A DNA stretch of 64,000 nt from Fictibacillus marinisediminis (GCF_023149135.1 NZ_JAIWJX010000002.1:2480001-2544000); one strand, 5' to 3'; numbered from the stretch's first letter, positions 18,766 through 28,230 are shown. Notes: a model not told the origin generated them from the letters alone. Numbers and translations: made by a program.

Positions 18766-19284
18766 ATGTACCCAGAAGCATACATTGAATACCTTGCCTA
18801 CTTCCACGGATCGAGGGACTTTTTCGAATGCCATGAAGTACTTGAAGAGCATTGGAAAAGCGAAGGTCAGCAAAACGGCGTCTGGGTCGGATTGATCCAG
18901 GTCGCGGTCTCACTCTACCATCAGCGCAGAGGCAATGACATTGGAGCGTTCAGAATGATGAAGAGCGCAATCGGTAAACTGACCGCACATAAAGAGGATC
19001 TCACGAGGCTCGGTCTTGATGGCACAGCGCTGCTAGAAAGGCTCATGATAAGATTGGATGAGATCGAATGCCGAAAGCCTTTTACAGACCTGAATTTCCC
19101 TGTTGCAGATGAAGCACTCATGGACCAGTGCTGCCGCTGTATCGAAAAACAAGGCTCGGTTTGGGGCAATGAAAGCAATATGGCGGATGAAACGATCATG
19201 CACAAGCATAAACTGCGTGACCGGAGTGAAGTTATTTTAGAACGTGAAGCGCAAAAGCAGCTGCGGATGAAAAAGAAGAGCTGA
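18766..19284 (+). CDS. DUF309 domain-containing protein (YpuF-like)
   Basis: A 172-aa protein beginning MYPEAYIEYLAYFHGSRDFF, with the DUF309 helical-bundle signature FFECHEVLEEHWK and VGLIQVAVSLYHQRRGN. AGGAGG lies seven bases before the ATG. The frame is open 87 codons upstream, but that stretch is antisense scpA and has no ribosome site. The family is often encoded beside scpA; B. subtilis YpuF is the counterpart. Function unknown. Divergent from scpA. Confidence 0.85.
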   Translation: MYPEAYIEYLAYFHGSRDFFECHEVLEEHWKSEGQQNGVWVGLIQVAVSLYHQRRGNDIGAFRMMKSAIGKLTAHKEDLTRLGLDGTALLERLMIRLDEIECRKPFTDLNFPVADEALMDQCCRCIEKQGSVWGNESNMADETIMHKHKLRDRSEVILEREAQKQLRMKKKS

Positions 19285-19304
19285 AGCCCAACTAGAAAAT
19301 CCCC

Positions 19305-19334
19305 AAAAAAAACCCCCGGGAAACCGGGGGTTTT
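19305..19334. terminator. Bidirectional terminator between the DUF309 gene and ppiB
   Basis: AACCCCCGG/CCGGGGGTT stem with a 4-base loop, and A and T runs on both sides. Convergent genes flank it. Confidence 0.9.
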
Positions 19335-19342
19335 CACTATTC

Positions 19343-19777
19343 TTATTCTTCCCAAACTTTAACTTCTTTCATTACATCGCCTTGTTTGATTCTTAGAACC
19401 GTGTCCATGCCTTCGGTAACTTGTCCGAAAACAGTATGAACGCCGTTTAAATGCGGCTGCGGCTCATGAACGATAAAGAACTGGCTTCCGCCTGTGTCTT
19501 TGCCGGCATGTGCCATTGAAAGAGAACCAGCTACGTGTTTGTGAGGGTTTCCGGCTGTTTCGCATTTGATCGTATAGCCAGGGCCGCCTGCACCTGTTCC
19601 TGTCGGGTCTCCGCCTTGTGCTACGAAACCAGGAATCACACGATGGAATGTTACCCCATTATAGAAACCTTCGTTCGCTAATTTTTCAAAGTTGGCTACT
19701 GTCCCCGGTGCTTCTTCCGGAAAAAGCTCGATGGAAATTTTTTCACCGTTTTCAAATTCGATAGAACCTTTTTTCAT
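19343..19777 (-). CDS. ppiB: Peptidyl-prolyl cis-trans isomerase (cyclophilin)
   Basis: A 144-aa cytoplasmic cyclophilin. The active-site residues are in [19 protein letters not shown] (Arg/Phe/Gln) and in [19 protein letters not shown]. Length and single-domain form match Bacillus PpiB. ATG behind AGGAGG. It catalyses prolyl isomerisation in protein folding. Confidence 0.95.
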   Translation of the reverse strand: MKKGSIEFENGEKISIELFPEEAPGTVANFEKLANEGFYNGVTFHRVIPGFVAQGGDPTGTGAGGPGYTIKCETAGNPHKHVAGSLSMAHAGKDTGGSQFFIVHEPQPHLNGVHTVFGQVTEGMDTVLRIKQGDVMKEVKVWEE

Positions 19778-19859
19778 AGATATAACCTCCTGAATTCAAC
19801 ATACTTCATTATTTTATGCTTTTTTTAGCCCAGAGTCCAGCGAGGTCAGCAGGCTCATC

Positions 19860-21185
19860 TTAATTGCCGGCAAACACGCCGTTCTTTAAAGGAAGATCCA
19901 GGCGTAAAAGATCTTCGTAAGACTCTCTTTTCACAACGAGGCGAGCTTCCCCTTTTTCAGCAAAAACGACCGCCGGCCGGGGTATGCGGTTATAGTTGTT
20001 GGACATGGAATATCCATAAGCACCCGTGCAGAAGACAGCGAGCAAGTCTCCGCTCTTCGTCTCCGGGAGTATGATGTCCCAGATCAGCATATCCCCTGAT
20101 TCACAGCATTTCCCGGCGATTGAAACTTTTTTCGTCCCTTTTTCACCGGCACGGTTTGCAAGCGCGGCTTCATACTGGGCTTGATATAGAGCAGGACGAA
20201 TGTTATCGCTCATGCCCCCGTCGACAGCCACATAATGACGGACAGAAGGTATATCTTTTTGAGAGCCGATCGAGTAGATGGTCGTTCCTGCATCTCCGAC
20301 CAGTGAACGCCCGGGTTCAATCCAAATTTCCGGAACAGCAACAGAGGCGCTAGTAGATAACCTGGTGATCTCCTGGATCATCGCGTCAATGTATTCTTTC
20401 GGTTCGAGCGGTTCATCTTCTTCTGTATAGCGGATGCCGAATCCGCCTCCGAGGTTCAGGACTTCAGGAAAGAAAGAAAATTCTTTGTCCCATTTACCGA
20501 GATATTCGTAAAGCTTTTGAATCGCCAGAACAAATCCCGTGGTCTCAAAGATTTGTGAACCGATATGGAAATGAACGCCCAAGAGGTTCAGACAGTGTGA
20601 TTCAAGCGACTCTAGAACCGCCTGTTCTGCCTGGCCGTTCTGAAGGTCAAAACCGAACTTGGAATCCTCCTGCCCAGTCAGGATGTACTCGTGTGTATGA
20701 GCTTCAATACCCGGAGTGATCCTCAGCAAGATGGATGTGTTCTTGTTCAGCTGATTGCAAAGGCTTTCGAGCATGCGGAGTTCATGAAAGTTATCGACAA
20801 CAAAACATCCGATCTCCGATTGAAGAGCATATTGAAGTTCCTCGTAACTTTTGTTGTTTCCATGAAAATGAATACGATCTGCCGGAAAACCAGCTGAAAG
20901 AGCGGTATACAGCTCCCCGCCTGATACGACATCCAGGCTCATTCCCTCCTCGTCCATCAGCTGGACTTGCGCCAAACATGAGAACGCTTTGCTTGCATAA
21001 GCCACTTGTGCTTTGATCCCTTGTTCCTCAAACGCTTTCTTGAACGACCTCGCACGCTTTCGGATCAGCTCTACATCATAAATATAAAGCGGTGTACCAT
21101 ATTCACGCGCCAGCTGAACGGTGTCAACCCCGCCAATTGTTAAGTGATTGTCATCATTGATTGAACTAGTACCATGTAAATACAT
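19860..21185 (-). CDS. lysA: Diaminopimelate decarboxylase
   Basis: A PLP enzyme making L-lysine from meso-diaminopimelate, the last step of lysine synthesis. The PLP-binding Lys is in AYASKAFSC; HFHGNNKS, GVHFHIGSQI, the glycine loop NLGGGFGIRY and CESGDML follow in the usual order of alanine-racemase-fold decarboxylases. 441 aa. The ATG at 21183-21185 is chosen because GGGAG lies eight bases upstream; a GTG/ATG further up would place the start in the terminator of the leader. Expression is controlled by the upstream lysine riboswitch. Confidence 0.95.
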   Translation of the reverse strand: MYLHGTSSINDDNHLTIGGVDTVQLAREYGTPLYIYDVELIRKRARSFKKAFEEQGIKAQVAYASKAFSCLAQVQLMDEEGMSLDVVSGGELYTALSAGFPADRIHFHGNNKSYEELQYALQSEIGCFVVDNFHELRMLESLCNQLNKNTSILLRITPGIEAHTHEYILTGQEDSKFGFDLQNGQAEQAVLESLESHCLNLLGVHFHIGSQIFETTGFVLAIQKLYEYLGKWDKEFSFFPEVLNLGGGFGIRYTEEDEPLEPKEYIDAMIQEITRLSTSASVAVPEIWIEPGRSLVGDAGTTIYSIGSQKDIPSVRHYVAVDGGMSDNIRPALYQAQYEAALANRAGEKGTKKVSIAGKCCESGDMLIWDIILPETKSGDLLAVFCTGAYGYSMSNNYNRIPRPAVVFAEKGEARLVVKRESYEDLLRLDLPLKNGVFAGN

Positions 21186-21231
21186 GAAAAAATCTCCCTT
21201 CTGCTTTTCCATTAGAGATTCTGCTCCGACG

Positions 21232-21276
21232 AAAAACAAAGACAGCTAATGTATTAAGGTACATTAGCTGTCTTAC
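21232..21276 (-). terminator. Riboswitch-controlled terminator before lysA
   Basis: A perfect 15-bp stem, AAGACAGCTAATGTA/TACATTAGCTGTCTT, with a 6-base loop, then TTTGTTTTT on the minus strand. It lies only 47 bases before the lysA start, so lysA expression requires passing it. It is the expression platform of the lysine riboswitch and also ends spoVA read-through. Confidence 0.9.
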
Positions 21277-21294
21277 ACCGTACCCCCATTTGCC

Positions 21295-21463
21295 GGAATA
21301 GTTCTCCACTGCATGATGCAGTGACAGTCCGCTGTCTGTTCGGCAGCGACCCAGCATGAGGATGTATGGACCATCTTCACACTTCGGCAAATTGGCCTTT
21401 AAAATGATTTCTTCATGTCCATTCACTCCATCATCCTACTGATCCGCTTTGCGCCTCTACCCC
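21295..21463 (-). ncRNA. Lysine riboswitch (L-box) aptamer in the lysA leader
   Basis: On the minus strand the leader contains the conserved L-box elements in order: AGAGGCGC, then AGTAGGATGATGG, AAAGG...GCCGAAG, GCTGGGTCGCTGCCGAACAG, and ACTGTCACTGC...GCAGTGGAG. P1 is formed by GGGGTAG with CTATTCC. The terminator 20 bases downstream completes the switch. Lysine binding would favour termination and lower LysA synthesis. A GTG-started 86-codon frame running through both aptamer and terminator is judged spurious. Confidence 0.9.
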
Positions 21464-21536
21464 ATTATCAATAAATGAGGCATATCCAATTGTTATGAAC
21501 AAATTTATCACAAATTTATTCCTTCGGCAATACTTC

Positions 21537-23017
21537 TTAGGAAGTCGGCTGTTTTTTTCTGTTCTGCGGATGGACGATGCTTGGCCTGATCTTTGAGAGC
21601 GGCACAGCGATCCGGATGACAATCTGCAGGAAGGCTTTTGCATTAAAAGGTATGAATGGCCATAAGTAAGGGGTATTCAAGTTCTTCATCGAGCACAGAT
21701 AAAGTATTATTAAGGTGGCCCCACCTACAAAGCCAGGCACATGGAAAATGGCAGTTAAGAATAGCAGCAGAAGCCGGAGCATCTTATTGGCTACACTCAG
21801 CTCATAGCTTGGGGTCGAGAAACCGCCGATCGCCGCTATAGAAACATAGAGAATAACTTCAGGAACAAACAGTCCGACATCGATCGCGATCTGTCCGATC
21901 AATACGGCAGCGATCAAACCCATCGCCGTCGACAGCGGACTTGGGGTATGGATAGCAGCTACCCTCAATATTTCTATCCCGATCTCAGCAAAGAGGATCT
22001 GCAGAAATAAAGGAATATGCGTCGTCTTGTTCGGACCGATAAAATCAATATTAGGAGGAAGCAGGTTTTCCTGAGTAGCATAGAGGTACCAGAGAGGCAC
22101 AAGTAAAAGTGAAGCGATAATCCCTGCGAAACGGACCCATCTGATAAAAGCTCCTACCATCGGGGTCTGCCTGAACTCTTCAGCATGCTGAATATGGTGG
22201 AAATAAGTAGTCGGGGTAATGATGACCGATGGGCTTGTATCCGTAATAATCAAAACATGCCCCTCCATGAGATGCTGTGCGGCGACATCCGGCCGCTCGG
22301 TATAACGGACGAGCGGAAAAGGATCCCATCCTTGCTTTACGAGAAATTCTTCGATCGTTTTATCCGCCATTGGAATACCGTCGATGTCAATGCTCTGCAA
22401 TTCTTGTTTGACAAGCTTAACGAGCCCGGGATCGGCAATGTCATCAATATAGCAGATACAGATATCTGTTTTGGATCGTTTACCGACCTGCATTATTTCG
22501 TGGCGGAGCCGTTCATCTCTGATCCGCCTGCGGGTAAGAGCAGTATTGACAATTATATTTTCCGTATATCCATCACGGGAGCCGCGGACGACCTTTTCAG
22601 TGTCCGGTTCTTCCGGCTGCCTGCCCGGATAGCTACGGACATCCACGATGAAAGCTTGGTCTTCCCCTTCAAGAAAGACAGCAATCAATCCAGAAAGCAT
22701 GCGGTCAATGGCTATCTCCAAATTATCGGTCAGTTCCACCTGTTGGTGAGACAGATGTTCATGAAGTATTTCTTTCACATTGGAGGGAGCCCGATGCCCA
22801 TGGTCCATATCCATGAGCTCTCTCATGATCTCAATGATGAAAAGGCTGTCACATAGTCCAGTGCAATAATAGATCTGGACTTCTTTTTTAATAGATGCAG
22901 TTTCCTGACACCCACATCAAAGCTGATTCCGATGCCCAGCCGTGATTTCAGCTGCTGTTCGTTCTCTTGGATTTTTTTACTGATTGGTGTCTTTTGCCTT
23001 TCTTTCGACCCCTGCAT
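21537..23017 (-). pseudogene. spoVAF: Stage V sporulation protein AF, reading frame broken by one base
   Basis: GerA-family spore membrane protein. An intact N-terminal part (ATG at 23015-23017 behind AAAGGAG) reads [20 protein letters not shown]...VRKLHLLKK, then shifts out of frame at a run of six A (22884-22889) and stops at 22823. The remainder, from EVQIYYCTGLCDSLF to the C-terminus with its membrane helices (for example VGLFVPEVILYVSIAAIGGF), is in the -1 frame. Adding one base gives 493 aa, the expected family length. The A run is a canonical A_AAA_AAG slippery heptamer, so a -1 ribosomal or transcriptional slip could restore the product. Last gene of spoVA; its 5' end overlaps spoVAEA. 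Confidence 0.85.
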
Positions 23018-23585
23018 TATAACCGCTCCTTTCTAAAATGGTTTCAACCGCCATACTTGTAATCGGGGCTCCTTTTTCCACTGCGTCATGGCCGGCCATC
23101 TTTCCGATATCACCGATACCGATGACGATCGGGAGGTTCAATTCATCAAGTATATAGACGGTATCTCCGTTGATCCTGCCTGTCTCAAAATCGGGAACAC
23201 CACTCTTGTCAATCCCGTATTCTGTAAAGCTCCCATACCGGTCAATGGAAAAATGAACTTTAGTCCATTCCGAATGATGGGTTTTGGATGCGACAGCTAT
23301 TGCGCCGAGGACCTCGATGTCCGGTTGGCTGCACACAATTCTCATTGCGAGTTCTCCCGGGCCTTCGCCGCGGAATCCGCAATCATCGAACATGACGAGG
23401 ACGGGATCGTGGGGCGTCTGCATTATCATTCTTACAAGCTGGTGCCCGCTTATTTTCGAAGGGTTCCCCCAGGACTGGGAAATACAGCGTCCACCTATTT
23501 TTCTGGCTACATGCTCTACTGCTCGCAAAGCATATAAATCTCCGTCTGTAATGAGGATGACACGCTTCTTTCCCAATGTTTTCAC
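22977..23585 (-). CDS. spoVAEA: Stage V sporulation protein AE, type A (SpoVAEA)
   Basis: A 202-aa soluble SpoVA component, encoded between spoVAEB and spoVAF. It begins [20 protein letters not shown] and contains [15 protein letters not shown] and [15 protein letters not shown], all typical of the protein. In B. subtilis it belongs to the forespore-expressed spoVA operon that moves dipicolinic acid; its own biochemical role is not known. The start overlaps spoVAEB by four bases. Confidence 0.92.
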   Translation of the reverse strand: MKTLGKKRVILITDGDLYALRAVEHVARKIGGRCISQSWGNPSKISGHQLVRMIMQTPHDPVLVMFDDCGFRGEGPGELAMRIVCSQPDIEVLGAIAVASKTHHSEWTKVHFSIDRYGSFTEYGIDKSGVPDFETGRINGDTVYILDELNLPIVIGIGDIGKMAGHDAVEKGAPITSMAVETILERSGYNAGVERKAKDTNQ

Positions 23586-23932
23586 CCCTTAGGCTTAAAT
23601 ATTAATGCGACCAGAAAACCGAATAGAATGGCAGATGAGATACCGGCAGAAGTCAGTTCAAAGATTCCCATGGCTATTCCAATAAACCCATGATCGTCTG
23701 CTGATGCCATCGCACCATGCAGCAGGTTATGCCCAAAGCTCGTGATCGGAACAGTAGCTCCTGCACCTGCAAATTTAATAAGATTATCATAAATTCCAAA
23801 TGCATCCAGCGCTGCTCCAACGACAACAAAGGAGGTGGTGACGTGTGCAGGAGTTAATTTAAACACATCCATCATGAGCTGGCCGACTACACATATGGCG
23901 CCTCCGACTAAAAATGCCCATAAATACTCCAT
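23582..23932 (-). CDS. spoVAEB: Stage V sporulation protein AE, type B (SpoVAEB)
   Basis: A 116-aa membrane protein with three or four hydrophobic segments ([16 protein letters not shown], then [20 protein letters not shown] at the end). It is related in sequence to SpoVAC; both share the [21 protein letters not shown] motif. Part of the dipicolinic-acid channel in the spore inner membrane. Directly follows spoVAD by a one-base overlap. Confidence 0.94.
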   Translation of the reverse strand: MEYLWAFLVGGAICVVGQLMMDVFKLTPAHVTTSFVVVGAALDAFGIYDNLIKFAGAGATVPITSFGHNLLHGAMASADDHGFIGIAMGIFELTSAGISSAILFGFLVALIFKPKG

Positions 23933-24957
23933 TACTTAAGCACCTCCTTTGTACTTTCAAGAACTACTCCGTGAGCAATCGTTGGAATGGATTCTTTCTG
24001 CTGCATCATCGTCGGATTCAGGAGTGCCCCAGTGGCTACGACTAAAATCCGGGTCAAATTACCTGATTGAAGTTCTTTTACAAGGTGGCCGTATGTTACG
24101 ACTGCAGAGCAGGCACAGCCGCTTCCGCCGGCAAACACTTCCTGATCAGGACGGTACATCATCAGACCGCAATCTCTGTGATTCTTTGAGATATCTACTC
24201 CTTGCTCACTTAAGAGCATCTTAACGATCGGTGAACCGACTGCTGAAAGATCCCCTGTTACGATTAAATCGTAGTAATCCGGGTCATTCCCTGTCTCTTT
24301 AAGGTGAGCCGCGATAGTATCTGCTGCTGCAGGCGCCATCGCTGAACCCATATCAAAAGGATCCTTGATCCCAAAGTCTTTTACTTTTCCAATCGTGGCT
24401 GAGGTTATTTTTATGGATGATGGTTCTCTGCTGACGAGAGCAGCCCCCGCTCCTGTCACCGTGAACGTTGCCGTATCCGGCTTCTGTCCGCCATATTCAG
24501 TCGGGTACCGGAATTGGCGTTCAGCTGTAGCGTTATGTGAACTTACGGCTGCCACTACCCGATTGGCGTAGCCCCCATCCACCAGGGCAGCACCGACTGC
24601 AAGAGATTCCATCGAAGTGGAACAGGCTCCGAAGACACCAAGGAAAGGAATTTCATTAGCTCTTGCCACATAGTTTGCTGTTACAACCTGATTGAGCAGA
24701 TCGCCTGCAAGGAAAAAATTAATATCCTCGTTTGACAATTTTGCCTTGTTCAGACAGCTCGTGATTGAATCTTCCATCAAACGGCGCTCTGCGAGTTCCC
24801 AGTTCTTTTCATTACAATGAAGTTCGTTGTACTTTACATCAAACATCGCTCCGAGCGGGCCTTCACTTTCCATTGGGCCTACCGCCGTTCCTGTTGAATT
24901 TAAAAAGACCTGTTCTCCAAATTTCCACGTTTGTCTGCCGAGCAGTTTCATATCCAT
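23932..24957 (-). CDS. spoVAD: Stage V sporulation protein AD
   Basis: A 341-aa soluble protein with a thiolase-like fold that binds dipicolinic acid and is essential for its uptake into the forespore (known from B. subtilis). Family landmarks are [32 protein letters not shown] and [17 protein letters not shown]. It lies between spoVAC and spoVAEB in the expected order. Confidence 0.95.
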   Translation of the reverse strand: MDMKLLGRQTWKFGEQVFLNSTGTAVGPMESEGPLGAMFDVKYNELHCNEKNWELAERRLMEDSITSCLNKAKLSNEDINFFLAGDLLNQVVTANYVARANEIPFLGVFGACSTSMESLAVGAALVDGGYANRVVAAVSSHNATAERQFRYPTEYGGQKPDTATFTVTGAGAALVSREPSSIKITSATIGKVKDFGIKDPFDMGSAMAPAAADTIAAHLKETGNDPDYYDLIVTGDLSAVGSPIVKMLLSEQGVDISKNHRDCGLMMYRPDQEVFAGGSGCACSAVVTYGHLVKELQSGNLTRILVVATGALLNPTMMQQKESIPTIAHGVVLESTKEVLK

Positions 24958-24964
24958 CGTTCCT

Positions 24965-25426
24965 TTACATTAGTATTTTAAACGCATACCTGATCATTCC
25001 GAAGATATAGGCTGATACAGCTCCGAAAACAATAACTGCACCTGCAAGTTTGAATAAGTTGGTAGCAATTCCTAATACGATCCCTTCACTCTTGTGTTCA
25101 AGAGCGGCGCTCGTTATAGCGTTGGCGAACCCTGTAACCGGCACAGCTGATCCTGCGCCGCCGAACTGTCCGATCTTGTCATACACCCCGATGCCTGTCA
25201 GCAAAGCCGCGATGAGGATCAGTGTAGCTGCAGTTGGATTGCCTGCTGTCTGTTCATTAAAGTTGAAATAGGTCATATAAAACTTCTGAAGGGCTTCACC
25301 TATAATGCAGATGAATCCACCCACCAAAAATGCCTTCAGGCAGTTTATGAAATAAGGTGGTTTCGGCTGCAAGGGTTTGATTTTTTCGGCATAAGCCTGC
25401 TGCTGTTCTTTACTGGACATGTTCAT
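24965..25426 (-). CDS. spoVAC: Stage V sporulation protein AC
   Basis: A 153-aa membrane protein with the shared SpoVAC/SpoVAEB motif QFGGAGSAVPVTGFANAI and several hydrophobic segments. In B. subtilis SpoVAC behaves as a mechanosensitive channel that releases dipicolinic acid in germination. ATG follows GGAG; the gap to spoVAB is ten bases. Confidence 0.95.
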   Translation of the reverse strand: MNMSSKEQQQAYAEKIKPLQPKPPYFINCLKAFLVGGFICIIGEALQKFYMTYFNFNEQTAGNPTAATLILIAALLTGIGVYDKIGQFGGAGSAVPVTGFANAITSAALEHKSEGIVLGIATNLFKLAGAVIVFGAVSAYIFGMIRYAFKILM

Positions 25427-25436
25427 TTCTCCTGTC

Positions 25437-25859
25437 TTATTGATTTACGTATACCATCCAATGAAACAAAGATCCCAACACTTTTCCTAATACGATCGCC
25501 ATTAGTATCACGAGAAGTTTTTCTCCGAACCCGATTCTTTTTGCCAGGATCGGGAGTACGTTCAGCACTTCGGTTAAGGCCGCGGCAAGCATACCGATAA
25601 ATACACCGCAAAAGATCCCGATTGGAATGAGAAGCAGCGGCGAGGAATGGATGGAGGCATTTCTCAAGTTCAGCCATCCCCCGATCACTGCCCCTAACAC
25701 AACACTCCACTCATAAGCCCGTATAAAACAGTACGTTTTACTTAGCTGCATCAGCCGGGGAATAATCCCAAGAACCGTTAAAAAAGCAACAAATCCCGAT
25801 CCTACAGCAATACCACCGCCTAAACCGATAAAAGCAAGGAAAACACTCTTAATCTCCAT
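25437..25859 (-). CDS. spoVAB: Stage V sporulation protein AB
   Basis: A 140-aa integral membrane protein of the spoVA operon, made of hydrophobic helices (FLAFIGLGGGIAVGSGFVAF, IGIFCGVFIGMLAAALTEV). The start is the ATG at 25857-25859 overlapping the spoVAA end by 11 bases; a longer frame upstream is antisense-free but duplicates spoVAA sequence and lacks a ribosome site. The role within DPA transport is undefined. Confidence 0.93.
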   Translation of the reverse strand: MEIKSVFLAFIGLGGGIAVGSGFVAFLTVLGIIPRLMQLSKTYCFIRAYEWSVVLGAVIGGWLNLRNASIHSSPLLLIPIGIFCGVFIGMLAAALTEVLNVLPILAKRIGFGEKLLVILMAIVLGKVLGSLFHWMVYVNQ

Positions 25860-26472
25860 GGATCTTCTTCTCGGTCTCTTTGTTCTCATGAATAACGACA
25901 TACTGATCCAGATCCTGCTGGTATTTAAACATTTCAACTTCCAGAGGACTCGGTTCCTCGTTCAGCCTCTTCTTGAACACATGGTTAAAAAATAAGACCA
26001 TTCCGAGCCCAAGCCCAAATGAATAGGGAATCTGCAGAAGAAGAGGCTGATTGTTATAGCTGCCGGTAATCATAAAATAGATCTTCTGATGGACCACCTG
26101 CATGCTTACATCCTCGTGAAAATTCATAATGGCAAGGGCTGAACCGATAAATAGGAGCAGCCAAACAAGTACAAAATATACAGGTGCCATTTTCTTCTTT
26201 TTAAATTGTATTTCAAGTATCGTTTGGGCTGGACCTACCGTTTGGATATCACAATTTGGCAGAACATCCTGAATCTGTTTCACGACCTTCATAACATCAA
26301 GAACCACCAGATGCTTATCTGCCGGTTTTACTTGATGAACAATCAGGTCCTGCAGCTTTTTGGCAGCTGCAGATGATGCGACAATCTGTGCGGCCGTTCC
26401 CAGTGTAACGGGCTGATGAAGAACAACCTGAACCTTTTGTCTCATACGTATGTAAACAGTAGATTCCTCCAT
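25849..26472 (-). CDS. spoVAA: Stage V sporulation protein AA
   Basis: A 207-aa first gene of the spoVA operon. A soluble N-terminal domain (YIRMRQKVQVVLHQPVTLG) precedes two membrane helices (YFVLVWLLLFIGSALAIM, SFGLGLGMVLFFNHVF). The ATG at 26470-26472 sits seven bases behind AGGAGG; an in-frame ATG nine codons earlier would overlap the ribosome site. Confidence 0.94.
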   Translation of the reverse strand: MEESTVYIRMRQKVQVVLHQPVTLGTAAQIVASSAAAKKLQDLIVHQVKPADKHLVVLDVMKVVKQIQDVLPNCDIQTVGPAQTILEIQFKKKKMAPVYFVLVWLLLFIGSALAIMNFHEDVSMQVVHQKIYFMITGSYNNQPLLLQIPYSFGLGLGMVLFFNHVFKKRLNEEPSPLEVEMFKYQQDLDQYVVIHENKETEKKIHGD

Positions 26473-26506
26473 GGTTGTGCCTCCTGTTTTCTTCGACATT
26501 CGTTTT

Positions 26507-26536
26507 TAGTATGTATTTGGTAAAGTTGTCTCATTC
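26507..26536 (-). promoter_or_regulatory. Sigma-G promoter of the spoVA operon
   Basis: GAATGA (-35) and CATACTA (-10) with a 17-base spacer on the minus strand, about 35 bases before spoVAA. The -10 is a full match to the sigma-G consensus, in accord with forespore expression of spoVA. Confidence 0.78.
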
Positions 26537-26615
26537 TTCATACCTGGATTATCCATCAATTGCCAAAAGAAAAAGCGCCGAGCTTGACATTCCATCTATG
26601 CAAAATCTTTACAAA

Positions 26616-26655
26616 ATAAAAAAGCCAAATGGACTGGTTAATCCATCTGGCTTTT
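26616..26655 (-). terminator. Terminator of the spoIIA operon
   Basis: AAAAGCCAAATGGA pairs with TCCATCTGGCTTTT with one mismatch, and is followed by T-rich sequence on the minus strand. It overlaps the last codons of sigF. Confidence 0.8.
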
Positions 26656-27393
26656 CATCTGAGCTAATATTTTCTTTTCAAGGCGAGAGACTTGGACCTG
26701 TGAGATGCCAAGGCGCTCAGCCACTTCCGATTGTGTCTGGTCTTTGTAGTAGCGGAGATAAACGATAACCCGCTCCCTTTCATCTAGAGATTCGATGGCC
26801 TCCTGCAAGGTGATTTTGTCAAACCACTTGTTATCAGCTGTATCTGCGATTTGGTCAAGAAGTGTGATAGGATCTCCGTCGTTTTCATAGACGGTCTCGT
26901 GGATGGACGTCGGTGCACGTACAGCTTCCTGTGCAAGCACGACTTCCTCAACGGTGATCTCCAGCTTTTCGGCGACTTCATTGACAGTAGGTGTTCTGCC
27001 AAGACCTTTTGACAATTCATCCTTCGCTTTCCTTACTTTGTTCCCCATTTCTTTCAGCGATCTGCTGACCTTTACTGTACCATCATCCCGGATGAACCGC
27101 TGGATCTCTCCGATGATCATCGGAACGGCATACGTAGAAAAACGTACGTCATAACTCAGGTCGAACTTATCAACCGACTTTAGGAGGCCGATGCTTCCGA
27201 TTTGAAAAAGATCGTCCGGTTCGTATCCTCTGTTGATAAAACGCTGTACGACTGACCAGACAAGGCGCATGTTCTTCTCCACGATCAAATCACGGGCAGT
27301 TTGGTCGCCTTCCTGGCTTCGTTTGATCAATAACTTGATTTCCTCATCCTTAAAGTACGATTCATTCTTACCGCCTTTAACCTCGACATCCAT
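26638..27393 (-). CDS. sigF: RNA polymerase sporulation sigma factor SigF
   Basis: The first forespore-specific sigma factor, 251 aa. Region 2 is seen in LVWSVVQRFINRGYEPDDLF...GSIGLLKSVDKFDL and STYAVPMIIGEIQRFIRDDG; region 4 ends with SEVAERLGISQVQVSRLEKK. It is held inactive by SpoIIAB until septation. ATG behind AAGGGG, 12 bases after spoIIAB, last gene of spoIIAA-spoIIAB-sigF. Confidence 0.97.
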   Translation of the reverse strand: MDVEVKGGKNESYFKDEEIKLLIKRSQEGDQTARDLIVEKNMRLVWSVVQRFINRGYEPDDLFQIGSIGLLKSVDKFDLSYDVRFSTYAVPMIIGEIQRFIRDDGTVKVSRSLKEMGNKVRKAKDELSKGLGRTPTVNEVAEKLEITVEEVVLAQEAVRAPTSIHETVYENDGDPITLLDQIADTADNKWFDKITLQEAIESLDERERVIVYLRYYKDQTQSEVAERLGISQVQVSRLEKKILAQMKSQMD

Positions 27394-27405
27394 AAGGCAT
27401 ACCCC

Positions 27406-27846
27406 TTAATTGATAACCGCTTTATTTTTTGCCAGGAATTTAGTCAAGTGAATCGTGGTGCCATAGGAAGGTTCTGAGATCACTTCCACCTCATCCATAA
27501 AATTCTCCATGATCGTAAAGCCCATTCCAGACCGTTCAAGCTCCGGTTTTGAAGTGAACAGCGGCTGTCTCGCCTCGTCGAGATCCTGGATTCCTATCCC
27601 CTTATCTCTGATTGTCAGCTTAACCGTATCTTCATCAATAGTGACTTCAATGTATACGACTCCATCCGCACGATTCTCATAGCCATGAATAATAGCATTG
27701 GTTACCGCTTCAGAGACGACCGTCTTAATCTCTGTCAATTCATCCACCGTCGGATCCAGCTGGGCAATAAAAGCAGCGACAGTAACCCTCGCGAACGATT
27801 CATTCTGGCTCAGCGCCGAAAACTGGATTTTCATTTCGTTTCTCAT
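27406..27846 (-). CDS. spoIIAB: Anti-sigma-F factor SpoIIAB
   Basis: A 146-aa GHKL-fold serine kinase that binds SigF and phosphorylates SpoIIAA. The ATP-binding motifs are [28 protein letters not shown] and [16 protein letters not shown]. The ATG at 27844-27846 (MRNEMKIQF) overlaps the spoIIAA stop, matching B. subtilis length and coupling; an ATG 13 codons upstream lies inside spoIIAA and is rejected. Confidence 0.96.
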   Translation of the reverse strand: MRNEMKIQFSALSQNESFARVTVAAFIAQLDPTVDELTEIKTVVSEAVTNAIIHGYENRADGVVYIEVTIDEDTVKLTIRDKGIGIQDLDEARQPLFTSKPELERSGMGFTIMENFMDEVEVISEPSYGTTIHLTKFLAKNKAVIN

Positions 27847-27847
27847 G

Positions 27848-28198
27848 TTAAGCCACCCCCAGTGTTTGTAGGGCATATTCTTCATTTTCTTCCAGCCTTA
27901 TAATCTTAAAGAGGCCAGACATGTCGAATAGACGTTTAACTGCCGGAGAGATCGCGCATACCACCATCTCACCGTGATTGTTCTTGATCTGTTTATACCT
28001 GCCCAGGATAACGCCGAGGCCAGAACTGTCCATGAAAGCCAAACCTTCAAGGTTCAGCATGATATGTTCAATCTTTTTGCTCTTTAAAATATCATCAACC
28101 TTTGACCTCAGTTCATCAGCAGTATGATGGTCCAGTTCCCCTTCAAGGCGTATACATAAAACGGTATGCTTAATCTCCAGCCCGATGTTAAGACTCAA
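27848..28198 (-). CDS. spoIIAA: Anti-anti-sigma factor SpoIIAA
   Basis: A 116-aa STAS-domain protein that frees SigF from SpoIIAB when dephosphorylated. The phosphorylation-site Ser lies in [11 protein letters not shown] near residue 57, and [15 protein letters not shown] is conserved. The start is TTG (28196-28198) behind GGAGGAGAG; the conserved N-terminus SLNIG follows at once. A longer in-frame ATG would run through the operon's promoter and the dacF terminator. Confidence 0.95.
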   Translation of the reverse strand: MSLNIGLEIKHTVLCIRLEGELDHHTADELRSKVDDILKSKKIEHIMLNLEGLAFMDSSGLGVILGRYKQIKNNHGEMVVCAISPAVKRLFDMSGLFKIIRLEENEEYALQTLGVA

Positions 28199-28230
28199 CT
28201 TTCTCTCCTCCTTTTTCTTGATACGAAAAT

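Noticed and set aside
18640..18873. Longer N-terminus for scpA (78 extra codons).
   Set aside because: ScpA homology begins at MKYSVKVDAFEGPLD, and the extension covers the promoter region and the 5' end of the divergent DUF309 gene.
21166..21426. An 86-codon GTG-started reading frame between spoVAF and lysA.
   Set aside because: It runs straight through the lysine riboswitch aptamer and the strong terminator hairpin; its last third is the translation of the hairpin.
22185..22856. A 223-codon plus-strand frame antisense to spoVAF.
   Set aside because: It lies wholly opposite conserved SpoVAF coding sequence, has no convincing ribosome site, and its protein sequence matches no family I recognise.
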